A stretch of DNA of 64,000 bases, taken from Spartobacteria bacterium LR76 (lineage in GTDB: Bacteria; Verrucomicrobiota; Verrucomicrobiia; Chthoniobacterales; Terrimicrobiaceae). The DNA is taken from assembly GCA_003054655.1 (NCBI GenBank), contig QAYZ01000016.1, positions 620,001 to 684,000 on the forward strand, written 5' to 3'. Under the pieces are notes generated by a model. That model did not search any database. It saw only the letters and a list, made by a program, of their open reading frames with translations, and had not been told where the DNA came from. This document shows positions 56,680-64,000 of the stretch, in pieces. Position numbers and translations under genes: made by a program. Numbering within the stretch: position 1 is the first letter of the stretch; each line of letters starts with the position of its first letter.

Positions 56680-57369
56680 CTACTTAACAGTCCGGAACTC
56701 TATGAGAACTCTCGTAGGGACCTTCGCGCTTTCGAGTTCATGCTGCCTTATCTCAAGACGATGCTTTTCCTCAAATGCCTCTAGAAACGTGTCGAGTTCC
56801 TCATACAATAGAGGAAACAATTTCGCTGGAAGCCGTCCCGCGGACACTGAAAGAAGGCGCACAAGGTGATTTTCGAAAACAAAATCCCTGAATGCCTCCA
56901 AGGAAGCAAATTTGCTCTCTTGTCTGACGGTTGAGGAGAGTACCTTACCAAGATCTTTAACTGAGCCTGATCCGTCTTGCAGCGCTTTTAGTGCCGCAAA
57001 GTAGGCGTCCATGGCTGTTTCTAGAAGATCATCGTACGCGAAGGCATATGTTGTGCCGTGAGGAACTGATGTAAAATATCCCGCGAAGGCCGAAATGAAG
57101 GGTTTCTGCGGAAGTTGTCCAGTTGCCAACCATCGCTGATTGATCGAAAAACGTTCGCATATCGTGCTGCCAATATCCGCGCGTAACGCAGTCCGCGCAT
57201 GTTCGATGCTCTTGAGTTGGTCCAGCGAGATGGAAAGCATTTTTGCAAAAGGCTTTTGGGTCATTCCGGTATCTAGCCGAATTGAGCGTACCCGATCGCA
57301 AATATCACGCTGCCGCTGTGATAGCTGGGATGAGGTAACGCTACCCTTGCTTGTGGCTGAACGTCTCAC
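56680..57369 (-). CDS. Probable element repressor (HTH, CI-like)
   Basis: 229 aa: an N-terminal Xre HTH (DICDRVRSIRLDTGMTQKPFAK ... DQLKSIEHARTALRADI, residues 20-75) and a C-terminal all-helical domain of about 150 residues with no recognised peptidase or effector site. It starts at a GTG at 57369 and is divergent from the HTH gene at 57466; a 96-base region between them holds the operator dyad. By position it should be the lysogeny repressor. Confidence 0.65.
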   Translation of the reverse strand: MRRSATSKGSVTSSQLSQRQRDICDRVRSIRLDTGMTQKPFAKMLSISLDQLKSIEHARTALRADIGSTICERFSINQRWLATGQLPQKPFISAFAGYFTSVPHGTTYAFAYDDLLETAMDAYFAALKALQDGSGSVKDLGKVLSSTVRQESKFASLEAFRDFVFENHLVRLLSVSAGRLPAKLFPLLYEELDTFLEAFEEKHRLEIRQHELESAKVPTRVLIEFRTVK

Positions 57370-57410
57370 CCCTGAATTCTAGAGGAATGCGCCGCATAAA
57401 TGGAAGATCA

Positions 57411-57439
57411 TTGACATACACAGAAATGTGTAATAAACA
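57411..57439 (+). promoter_or_regulatory. Rightward promoter with operator dyad in the spacer
   Basis: TTGACA (57411-57416) and a TAAACA -10 (57434-57439) with a 17-base spacer. The spacer contains a perfect inverted repeat TACACA-GAAA-TGTGTA (57417-57432), placed exactly where a repressor would block polymerase. Confidence 0.65.
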
Positions 57440-57465
57440 CCTTTTTGGAGTAAATTATTTCCATT

Positions 57466-58023
57466 TTGAAAACGCCTAATCTGGTTCCTCTGGCTCTCCT
57501 GAAAATCCTACTCGCCTCGCGGGGAATGCGGATTTCGGACCTAGCGAACCCATGTGGGCGTAGTTGCTCGCACATTTACAACGTGGTGAGCGGTCAAAAA
57601 CAGAGTCCGAAGCTGATTGCCAAGATCGAGAAAGTGATCGGTCTCCCACTCTGGACAGCCCCGGAGGCCAAGGTTCCTGTGACCGTTGGTCCCAGCGGGC
57701 TCCAGATGATCGTTTCGGCAGTGGAGGCTGTCCTTTTGGAATCTCGCCTCGCCACACTCCGGGAGATCAACCCAGACGGGAACTTTTCCATTTCCGGGAT
57801 GCAGAGCGCGATCGCCATCAATGACAGGGCGCTCCTGGATCGACTCGTTTCCCATTCCAACCGGGAGGGAGTCACCGCTGACGAACACCATGCGGAAGCA
57901 AGCGCCACGTTTTCCAGGTCCGAAATTCCCTCCGATTTGGGGGCTGCCCAAAAAGATTACCTGCCGGGAGAAGCGCCGCTTCCGGCCTCGTCGCCTGGGC
58001 AGCCTCCACCCCTTTTTCACTAG
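57466..58023 (+). CDS. HTH regulator heading the rightward operon (Cro/Ner-like)
   Basis: 185 aa starting at TTG. The N-terminal part is an Xre-type HTH (LLKILLASRGMRISDLANPCG, then SHIYNVVSGQKQSPKLIAKIEKVIG); the C terminus is Pro-rich and probably disordered. The ribosome site GGAG (57447-57450) is 15 bases from the TTG, which is too far. An in-frame ATT at 57457 would be well placed, so the true start may be non-standard. First gene after the operator-bearing promoter. Confidence 0.6.
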   Translation: MKTPNLVPLALLKILLASRGMRISDLANPCGRSCSHIYNVVSGQKQSPKLIAKIEKVIGLPLWTAPEAKVPVTVGPSGLQMIVSAVEAVLLESRLATLREINPDGNFSISGMQSAIAINDRALLDRLVSHSNREGVTADEHHAEASATFSRSEIPSDLGAAQKDYLPGEAPLPASSPGQPPPLFH

Positions 58024-58562
58024 GATGAACGGCACGGCGCGCAATTTCATTTTCCCCGGCTTGCTGGGAGACAACGACAGCCACAACTGCCAGCGTCAAA
58101 ACAAGCAACCCAGCAAGTCGGTCCTTTTTTCGCCGAATCACGCTTTGAGCAACAAAACGGCGAACCGGAAGAGGACCCCGGTCGCCGGGCTGCAAGGCGC
58201 ACTCTCCATCGGGAAACCGGTGGGGAGTGCGTTTCTGCTCACGATCCGTTTCAGGATGCCTCTGCAAACTCAATGCACGGCACTGCAAAATGGTTTTGTT
58301 GGTGGATCCGCTGTCCTGACCCTGCCGAGGCATCCCAAGGCCGTACAGGACGATTTTCTCACTTTTCCCAATCCCGGGGCTTCCAGCCGCCTACCCGTCG
58401 CCCTTGGCGGCTCGCTTCATGTCGTACAAGGGTACAAGTGCTTCGGCGGCGGCTGTGGTGCCGCGATCGGGAACAGAGCGGCGCACAAGCACGCCTTCAG
58501 ACACGTGCCGCGCCGCTCTCGCTTTTTCTCCGGCAGGCCTCAGCCAGCCCTGAGTGCACACT
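58024..58562. other. Gap of the rightward operon, no firm gene
   Basis: A plus-strand frame from an ATG at 58025 runs to 58573 (182 codons), touching the preceding stop, but its product has no motif and unusual composition. On the minus strand a GTG-started frame would give a signal-peptide-like start (RRKKDRLAGLLVLTLAVVAVVV). Neither has a ribosome site. The second copy of the 19-base repeat lies at 58089-58107. Confidence 0.4.
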
Positions 58563-59102
58563 ATGAACGTTAAAGAGATACAAGACAGCATTCAGGAGAT
58601 TGGCTCCCTGCATGCGAAAATCGAGGAGACAGCCAAAACCCTCCGAACGGTGGAGGATAAACTCACGGTGCGCCTCGCCCAAACGGGAATAGGAGCCCGC
58701 AACGGAGACATCGACGATTACATCTCGCTTTACCGCAAGAAGGTTAAATTCCCCGACGACAGGATCAATGAACTGATCGAGGAGCGGAGCGAGCTGAACA
58801 AGGTCTATGAGGCGGCGTATAGTCGCCGTCAGGACCTCCTGAATCAGGTTTCCAAGTGGGCGGGAGCCTCGATGAAGCGTCGTATCGAGGAAATCGAAAA
58901 AGCTACGAGCCAGCTCGTGAGCAAGGCATCCAAGCTCATCGCGACCTTCTGCACGACCGAGGGCGAGGCAAAGGAATTTGCCGAGAAGTTGCCGGTGGTC
59001 TGCACACTCATTCGCAGGCGTAGAGCCCTCATGTCCCTCGGCACCTCCGATCCCGTCTTCCAAGCCAGGACCGTGATCCACGACATCGCTCAACCGATTT
59101 AG
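58563..59102 (+). CDS. Coiled-coil protein upstream of the capsid gene
   Basis: 179 aa from an ATG at 58563 (an in-frame GTG lies 9 bases earlier). Mostly helical with heptad-like stretches (VKEIQDSIQEIGSLHAKIEETAKTL; RINELIEERSELNKVYEAAYS). It precedes the capsid-like gene by 11 bases. Scaffolding protein, Gam-like DNA-end-binding protein or another helical phage protein are all possible; none can be chosen from sequence. Confidence 0.55.
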   Translation: MNVKEIQDSIQEIGSLHAKIEETAKTLRTVEDKLTVRLAQTGIGARNGDIDDYISLYRKKVKFPDDRINELIEERSELNKVYEAAYSRRQDLLNQVSKWAGASMKRRIEEIEKATSQLVSKASKLIATFCTTEGEAKEFAEKLPVVCTLIRRRRALMSLGTSDPVFQARTVIHDIAQPI

Positions 59103-59113
59103 TAACCACGACC

Positions 59114-60103
59114 ATGAATCGAATTTTGAACATCCGCCGTTTGGCTGAAAGCAGCACCGAAGGGGTAACTATTGTGAATATCGGCAAGTCCACTCAGAGC
59201 GCCGATTCTGTTTCCGGCGCAACTTCCAAGCTCACGCCGGAGATGATTAACAGAGTCCTCCTGGACTACGGAGCCGGAGCAAATACACGGGTGAAGAAGG
59301 TGCGTGGCCTTATCGCGCCGACTGTTACGGTGCCTCACCTAACCGGGCAATACGTGAAATCCGGAGTGCAGGCTACGCTCAAAATCCCGGATTCTCGCCG
59401 AGCACTGAGCACACAGGGTGTAACTCTTGAGTTTGACCTTTTTGGCGGGAAGTACAGTTGCCAACCGCATGCCCTTACCCTCCCGGTCGATGCGGCAGAG
59501 GATACCGATGCCGCATGGTTGCTTCGCGACGCTCTGGACTACTTTGGTGAAGTCACCGAGCAGATCACTGAAAAGGAGGCTATCGACAAGGCGCTGGCGG
59601 CTGCTGGCGCTCCCGTCGATATGGACTGGATCGATGCCGATCCGGTGGCGGTGATTGATCGTGCGATTCGGGAATTGATCCCGATCGCCAAGTCGACGGA
59701 GATCGCAGTCGTCTTTGGCATTCTCGCCTGGGAGAAGTTCAAGGCGAGTCCTGATGTGAAAGCCAGGGGAGCCGCCGCGCTGAGCTACTCGACTTGCCCC
59801 AACCTGTTTCATACCGGGGCGAGGTTTGACACCGCGTACTCGATCCATGACACGGCTCCGGCTGGCCTGGAGGACATCGATTTCATGTTCCCGCAGGATG
59901 ATGTCTTGATCCTTGCGAGCAGCGAGCGTGCTACCCGCCGCGATGCCTCGGCCTTGAAGAGTTTTTCACTTGATCCCAAGGTCTTGAATCCCGCCAACGT
60001 CGTACCCCTCAAAAGCGGTCGCGGCTGGCTGGTAACAATGGATTGGGCGATGGACATCCAGATCACCAACGAACCGGGAATCCGCCGCTATCGGGTCAAG
60101 TAA
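59114..60103 (+). CDS. Phage major capsid protein (HK97-like fold), probable
   Basis: 329 aa. The pattern from residue 115 on, LLRDALDYFGEVTEQITEKEA, then an insert (DPVAVIDRAIRELIPIAKS) and AVVFGILAWEKFKASPDVKARG, followed by GARFDTAYSIHDTAPAGLEDIDFMFPQDDVLILA, matches the spine helix / A-domain layout of gp13-type major capsid proteins. The C terminus ends in a beta strand (QITNEPGIRRYRVK). No maturation protease or portal is next to it. The identity rests on layout, not on a database match. Confidence 0.6.
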   Translation: MNRILNIRRLAESSTEGVTIVNIGKSTQSADSVSGATSKLTPEMINRVLLDYGAGANTRVKKVRGLIAPTVTVPHLTGQYVKSGVQATLKIPDSRRALSTQGVTLEFDLFGGKYSCQPHALTLPVDAAEDTDAAWLLRDALDYFGEVTEQITEKEAIDKALAAAGAPVDMDWIDADPVAVIDRAIRELIPIAKSTEIAVVFGILAWEKFKASPDVKARGAAALSYSTCPNLFHTGARFDTAYSIHDTAPAGLEDIDFMFPQDDVLILASSERATRRDASALKSFSLDPKVLNPANVVPLKSGRGWLVTMDWAMDIQITNEPGIRRYRVK

Positions 60104-60176
60104 ACAGCTTCGGTTTCTTGCGCTGCATCCGGGTAGAGCCCGGGTGCAGAGAAGAGACAGAGACTCACGAGCCAAG

Positions 60177-60668
60177 ATGAAGAAACACTGCAATAACTGG
60201 AAAGCCCGAGAACTCCACCGTGCAGAGTGCCTGCATGAGGTTTTCAGCCGGTATGCAGACGCCATTGAGGAAATCTCACTCAACGCGGTTTATCCCCGTA
60301 TCTCCTCCGCCCTCCGGCGCAAGAAGATCAAACTCGGAAAGGCCAGAGTATACCGCCACTACTCCCGGTGGATCGTAGAGAAAAGCCCGGCGGCACTTGT
60401 CAGGGAATACAAGCCTGGAACTCGGTTCAAGCTCTACAGGGACGCCGAGTACTGGGCTGTCATCTCTGCGGCCTTGGCCCAGCGGATCACGATTTACGCA
60501 GCGGCCAAGGATCGGAAGTCCGGTCCCTCGTCGCGTTCGGTGTACCGTCGCCTCCCTGCGGCATGTGAAGCGGTCTCCCTGCTAAGCCGGATGAGCGCGG
60601 CATCGCGCAAGCTGGCCAAAGCCGAGGTAAATCTCCTGGAACTCGTCTCCTCGCTATGCCCCCGGTAG
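60177..60668 (+). CDS. Small basic protein coupled to the transposase
   Basis: 163 aa, highly basic, with a pattern (YPRISSALRRKKIKLGKARVYRHYSRW, then SPAALVREYKPG) that looks like a nucleic-acid-binding fold. The ORF overlaps the transposase start by 13 bases, so the two are co-translated. A DNA-binding accessory of transposition, as seen for Tn7-like and IS21-type systems, is plausible but not shown. An upstream in-frame GTG at 60144 is an alternative start. Confidence 0.5.
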   Translation: MKKHCNNWKARELHRAECLHEVFSRYADAIEEISLNAVYPRISSALRRKKIKLGKARVYRHYSRWIVEKSPAALVREYKPGTRFKLYRDAEYWAVISAALAQRITIYAAAKDRKSGPSSRSVYRRLPAACEAVSLLSRMSAASRKLAKAEVNLLELVSSLCPR

Positions 60669-63172
60669 TTCCGAGTTTCCATGTCGATGATGCGGAGAGG
60701 CCGCTTTACACGGCGGCACAGATCGCCCGGGCGGCCCAGCGGAGCAAGCGGCATATCCTCGCCTCTCTCGCGCTGGTTCCATCGACAGCAGTACCGGAGG
60801 CTGGGAATATCGCCAAGGGATGGACGGTTGAGTCTCTCCCCGCGAGCATCCGCCAATCTCTCGAAACGGTCGCCCGAAAGAAGGGATACCGCTCGGTGCA
60901 TGCGCTCCTGGACGAGCCGACACCGCGCTGGATGCCTGAGATCAAAACCCAGGACATCGCACCGGCGGATATTCAAGCTGCCGAGAAGCTGCGCGAATGC
61001 CTGCGCCCTTATCTCCGGGCCTGCTCGGATCTCGACGTCGATCTTCCCGAACTCAAGGCCCTCACGCTCCGGGGATATGCCCGGGCCTTCGGATACGACA
61101 TCAAGGAAAGGCGACTGCTCCAGCTCGTAGAGCTGGTCAACGAACGCGACCGGGGCCTGGAGGAGTGGGACCGCCTGGAGATTTATCTGCCGAGGATCTA
61201 CAAAGCCGCACCGGCCCAATCGAAAGTCATCGAGTTTCCCGTGCGGTTTGAGGCTCTGGAGATCGCCCTCTCCTCGATCGAGAATGAGTCACCGGCTCCC
61301 GAGGAGATCGCCTTTATCTGGAAAGCCGCAGTAGATGCCTACCTCCTCCAGTCGGAAACCGTAGAGGATGAGTCAAAGCTCAAGAAGCAGCTAGCCGATT
61401 TCTTGCGGGTTCACGCGCCATGGATCGGGCGATCGGCCTCGGCGATCCTTCGCAACCTGGAACGAAAGATCAAGATCGCGAGGGAGAAGGGCATCGAGGA
61501 ACTGCGAGACCATCGTGCCGAGGCCTCGGGCAACTATCGCCGCCCAGACTTCGCCCAGGACAAGCTTCTCTTGGCCAAGGTGGCCACCTTCCATGAAGGA
61601 AATATTAGTCTTGCAAATCGGCTACTTCGAAAGGGCTGGACTCATCCGAATACCGGCGAGTTTTTCAAGTTCAGTTCGGATTACCTGGACTACATTTCTT
61701 TTAACCCTCGGGTGGATAAATCGAAGGTGCCGGATTTCATGCGCATGGCCGTTGCAGGGCCCGTGCAATCCATCCGCCCGCTGATCTACGGTCCCCGGGC
61801 CGCGAAGCTCGCAGCACCGAGCCGCCGCCGGGATTGGTCCGACGTGCAGCCCAACGACTGGCACACCTCCGACGACGAAACCGCGAATTCCTTCGTGTTT
61901 GTCGTCGATCCGGCCGGGGCCTACGAGTGCGAGGAATTTCGCTTCAACGTCCTGCGCCCGCAGATTCTTCCCCTGTACGACGTGGCCTCAGAAATGCCGC
62001 TGGCGCTCATCGTCTCGCCCACGGCGGGCTATAGCGCCGAGACAATCCGTAGCCTCGTGGTTCCCACATGGCTTGATCCTCGCGTGGGCATGCCGTTTCG
62101 AGGATGCCTTTTTGAGCGTGGCACATGGGAGGCTCAACAGGTGCAATCCCTGGTCAACTGGGCCAAGATCGACGCCTCCTTTGCTCGCCAGGGGATTTCG
62201 ATGCGCCTGCATAACGCCACGACGCCCAGGGCAAAAACGATCGAGCGGATCTTCGGCGTCGAACAGGACCGCACGTCTGTTCTTCCCGGATACATCGGAC
62301 GCGGCAAGGGCGATGGCCGATATGAGCGCGTCGATCGTTTTCTCCAGTCTCTCCGCAAGGCCGGGCAGCCACGCAAGGAGAACGTTGATCCTCGCGAGAT
62401 GCTTTTGAGCCTGGAGGAATTCACCTCGCGTCTCCAGGAAATCATGCGGGATCTCTCGAAAGAGCCAATCAACGGCTCTCGCCATCGCGGGCGAAGCCCT
62501 GAGGAGATGTGGGACGAGTCATTGTCTCAGGCGACCGTGCGCCCGCGTCAAGTCCTCCCGGCCAGCCTGGAGTATCTCCTCGCGACCAAGGAAACCGAGG
62601 TCAAGGTGTCGACCGATGGCATCCTCCTCACCATAGGCCGGGAGAGGTATCAGTATTGCGCAAGCGAGCGGCTCGGCCTTCTCGTCGGGCGCAAGGTCTC
62701 GGTGCGCTATGCAGGACGGGTGCCCGATCATATCATCGTTCGCGATCCGGTCGAAGATCCCAAGGGGCTGGCTCCCTTCACCGTGCCGCTCCGCCAGCGC
62801 ATTCCCGCGATGTCAGCGACTCGGGAGCAGTTCAAACAAGCCCGGGCTGAGGAAAACCTCTTTATCTCGCAGCAACGCGCTCTTTATCGGCTCATCGCCC
62901 CGTCGAACAATATCACCGTACAGAGGGCAGACCTCGGCACGGAATCCCTGCGGGCGGAGGGCGAAGCGATCTCCGCCGCCGAGCGAGAGTTTCAGAAGAA
63001 AGAGAGCAAGCGTCGGGAGCTATCGCCCAAGGCGGCAGAGCTGGGCCGCCGTCGTGGCCTGGATACCACGGGCCAAGACCCGGAGCGCGTAATCAGCGTG
63101 CTCGGCCCGATCGACGAGCTCAGACGCAAAATCCTTGCCCAAGAGGAAACCCAAACCGGAGCCGACGAATGA
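60656..63172 (+). CDS. MuA-like DDE transposase
   Basis: 838 aa. N-terminal residues 1-150 hold helix-turn-helix-like DNA-binding segments (AAQIARAAQRSKRHILASLAL). The RNase H-like core spans about 395-535: first Asp in NDWHTSDDETANSF (406/407), third acidic residue Glu530 in TTPRAKTIERIFGVEQ (compare QAKPVERAFG in MuA). The position of the second Asp reads LFERGTWE, giving Glu487. A Mu C-terminal beta-barrel domain (about 600-700, ERLGLLVGRKVSVRYAG) and a charged coiled-coil tail for ATPase contact follow. It overlaps the next gene by ATGA. Confidence 0.88.
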   Translation: MPPVVPSFHVDDAERPLYTAAQIARAAQRSKRHILASLALVPSTAVPEAGNIAKGWTVESLPASIRQSLETVARKKGYRSVHALLDEPTPRWMPEIKTQDIAPADIQAAEKLRECLRPYLRACSDLDVDLPELKALTLRGYARAFGYDIKERRLLQLVELVNERDRGLEEWDRLEIYLPRIYKAAPAQSKVIEFPVRFEALEIALSSIENESPAPEEIAFIWKAAVDAYLLQSETVEDESKLKKQLADFLRVHAPWIGRSASAILRNLERKIKIAREKGIEELRDHRAEASGNYRRPDFAQDKLLLAKVATFHEGNISLANRLLRKGWTHPNTGEFFKFSSDYLDYISFNPRVDKSKVPDFMRMAVAGPVQSIRPLIYGPRAAKLAAPSRRRDWSDVQPNDWHTSDDETANSFVFVVDPAGAYECEEFRFNVLRPQILPLYDVASEMPLALIVSPTAGYSAETIRSLVVPTWLDPRVGMPFRGCLFERGTWEAQQVQSLVNWAKIDASFARQGISMRLHNATTPRAKTIERIFGVEQDRTSVLPGYIGRGKGDGRYERVDRFLQSLRKAGQPRKENVDPREMLLSLEEFTSRLQEIMRDLSKEPINGSRHRGRSPEEMWDESLSQATVRPRQVLPASLEYLLATKETEVKVSTDGILLTIGRERYQYCASERLGLLVGRKVSVRYAGRVPDHIIVRDPVEDPKGLAPFTVPLRQRIPAMSATREQFKQARAEENLFISQQRALYRLIAPSNNITVQRADLGTESLRAEGEAISAAEREFQKKESKRRELSPKAAELGRRRGLDTTGQDPERVISVLGPIDELRRKILAQEETQTGADE

Positions 63173-64000
63173 ACGAAAGTAACGCCCCCATCAATCCGCT
63201 GAACATCGCTTACAGGCTGAATCTTGTTCGGAATTTTGAGGATAAGATTGCCATGAACGGAATCGAAGCTCAGCCCGGGATTCCTGAAATGATCTGGGCT
63301 TTGCAGTGGTTCAGTGAGCCGAAGAATTTCCCGGGAGGTCTTGATCGTTTCGCCGCGGAATTCATCGAGCAGAATCAAGAGCGGCTCGGTCCGCCGGCAT
63401 TGCGCGAATGCCTCGCGGCTGGCGGAATCGACGCCATCCTCGAGGAGCGGCTCAAGGAGGTAGTCCCAAATAGCTGGATTAAATATCGGTGCCGTTGGAA
63501 GTTTCTTAGCGACCTTGCTTTTGCGGAGGTGCCTACGCCAGGTGAACTGCACAAGGATCTTGTTGATGATGCAAAGGAGGTGCTTTCCGCCTATCTGCGC
63601 CGAGCATGTCATCAACCGGGAGTGGAGTTTTTTCCGTGCTCTCCGCTCAACATCCAAAGGTTCTACGATGAGGAGGCTTTTGGATCGTCAGAAAGGCCGC
63701 TCGGAGGGTTCATCCCGTGGTACTGGCCCAATATCTGGAATGATTTGATTAGCTGGATGGACCGCCGTGCAGAATTGATTTCCTCCGAAATTGCCAAAAC
63801 TCGGGTTTCTGAAGATGTCCGGAAGTGGGTTCGTTTGTCCCGCGAAACCCGGTTGCCCGTTTGGCTCAACGGATCCTCTCGATTTGGAAAAACAGAGACG
63901 CTCAAATCGATTTCTAAAGCCCGACCTGGAGCGTTCCGCCTCGTAGATACACCCGACGATAGTTCCGTGCTGAGCTTGTGCAGGGCTATTGCAAAGGCGT
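63169..64000 (+). CDS. P-loop ATPase, MuB/TniB/TnsC-like transposition partner (3' truncated)
   Basis: The frame from the ATG at 63169 is open to the window edge (277 codons). Walker A is NGSSRFGKTET at residues 235-242, followed by a beta strand and LVDTPDD. The start overlaps the transposase stop (ATGA), the arrangement of MuA-MuB and TniA-TniB. The 230 residues before the P-loop (with EFFPCSPLNIQRF and GGFIPWYWPNIWNDL) are not like the short MuB N terminus and are of unknown function. Walker B and sensors lie outside the window. Confidence 0.75.
   Translation, partial: MNESNAPINPLNIAYRLNLVRNFEDKIAMNGIEAQPGIPEMIWALQWFSEPKNFPGGLDRFAAEFIEQNQERLGPPALRECLAAGGIDAILEERLKEVVPNSWIKYRCRWKFLSDLAFAEVPTPGELHKDLVDDAKEVLSAYLRRACHQPGVEFFPCSPLNIQRFYDEEAFGSSERPLGGFIPWYWPNIWNDLISWMDRRAELISSEIAKTRVSEDVRKWVRLSRETRLPVWLNGSSRFGKTETLKSISKARPGAFRLVDTPDDSSVLSLCRAIAKA

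Larger units (their letters stand above)
55071..58107 (+). repeat. 19-bp direct repeat, two copies
   Basis: GCCAGCGTCAAAACAAGCA occurs at 55071-55089 (upstream of the 126-aa gene) and at 58089-58107 (in the gap after the HTH gene), about 3 kb apart. Flanks differ. It could be a protein-binding site or a trace of rearrangement. Confidence 0.6.
51121..64000. mobile_element. Mu-like transposable prophage or phage-like element (right end outside window)
   Basis: Encodes a MuA-like DDE transposase and a P-loop ATPase partner with overlapping ends, a major capsid-like protein, a tail tape-measure protein, several HTH regulators and end-type repeats. The left limit is placed at TG (51121), 12 bases before the first TTGTCGC repeat, by analogy with Mu, whose ends begin TG close to the first transposase site; the exact base is uncertain. 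No integrase, terminase or portal gene is in the visible part. Confidence 0.72.

Noticed and set aside
58273-58566. Primase-like zinc motif (YKCFGGGCG in one frame)
   Set aside because: The two halves of a CHC2-type zinc finger lie in different frames and the first Cys/His pair is missing; the region has no supported gene.
1-64000. CRISPR array
   Set aside because: No series of evenly spaced direct repeats with unique spacers was seen; the repeats at 51.1 kb and 18-19.5 kb have other explanations.

Overview
The window reads as a chromosomal segment of a GC-rich, Gram-negative bacterium, most likely a verrucomicrobium. The evidence is a PEP-CTERM-tagged secreted protease, scattered type II secretion/pseudopilin genes, Ser/Thr-rich exported paralogues, an OprB-type porin, a lipid A N-terminal-domain protein, and many GTG starts and 4-base ATGA/GTGA overlaps. 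The phylum is inferred from gene content, not from a marker comparison.

Region 1 (1-50.9 kb) is host chromosome, mostly housekeeping genes in short operons: pheS(partial)-pheT; an ion channel; a HAD phosphatase; a cysteine desulfurase; a three-gene type III polyketide cluster (methyltransferase, flavin oxidoreductase, chalcone/stilbene-synthase-like PKS, 6.2-8.9 kb); a LAB_N protein and uppS; a pseudopilin next to an NtrC-type regulator whose phosphoacceptor Asp is Glu; then an aminotransferase IV, mfd, a SurA-like PPIase and pdxA. A tandem duplication follows at 18.1-19.6 kb: two copies of a Ser/Thr-rich exported protein, with a dead pseudopilin start between them. Next come uvrA (missing one Cys pair of zinc module 1), a TPR protein, a class V aminotransferase, ileS-lspA, an OprB porin and a class A PBP-like protein that lacks the transpeptidase catalytic motifs. 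The rest of the region holds ribD, gspF, two hsp20 genes, an RlmD-like methyltransferase, an aldo/keto reductase, rlmN, a Tat-exported amine oxidase, tRNA-Gln(UUG), lepA-lepB and an MTA/SAH nucleosidase.

Region 2 (about 51.1 kb to the right edge) is a transposable, Mu-like mobile element or prophage; its right end is outside the window. At its left end are repeated TTGTCGC-containing sites that look like transposase-binding end repeats. Two divergent operons leave a regulatory hub at 56.5-57.5 kb. The leftward one carries HTH regulators, unknown proteins, a tail tape-measure protein and an excisionase-like HTH protein. The rightward one carries an HTH regulator, a coiled-coil protein, a probable major capsid protein, a small basic protein, a MuA-like transposase and a P-loop ATPase with an unusually long N-terminal domain, cut by the window edge.

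The element is the best candidate for something undescribed. Its capsid gene sits immediately upstream of the transposase, its tape measure lies on the opposite strand next to the left end, the second catalytic Asp of the transposase aligns with Glu, and the MuB/TniB-like partner has about 230 residues before its Walker A motif.
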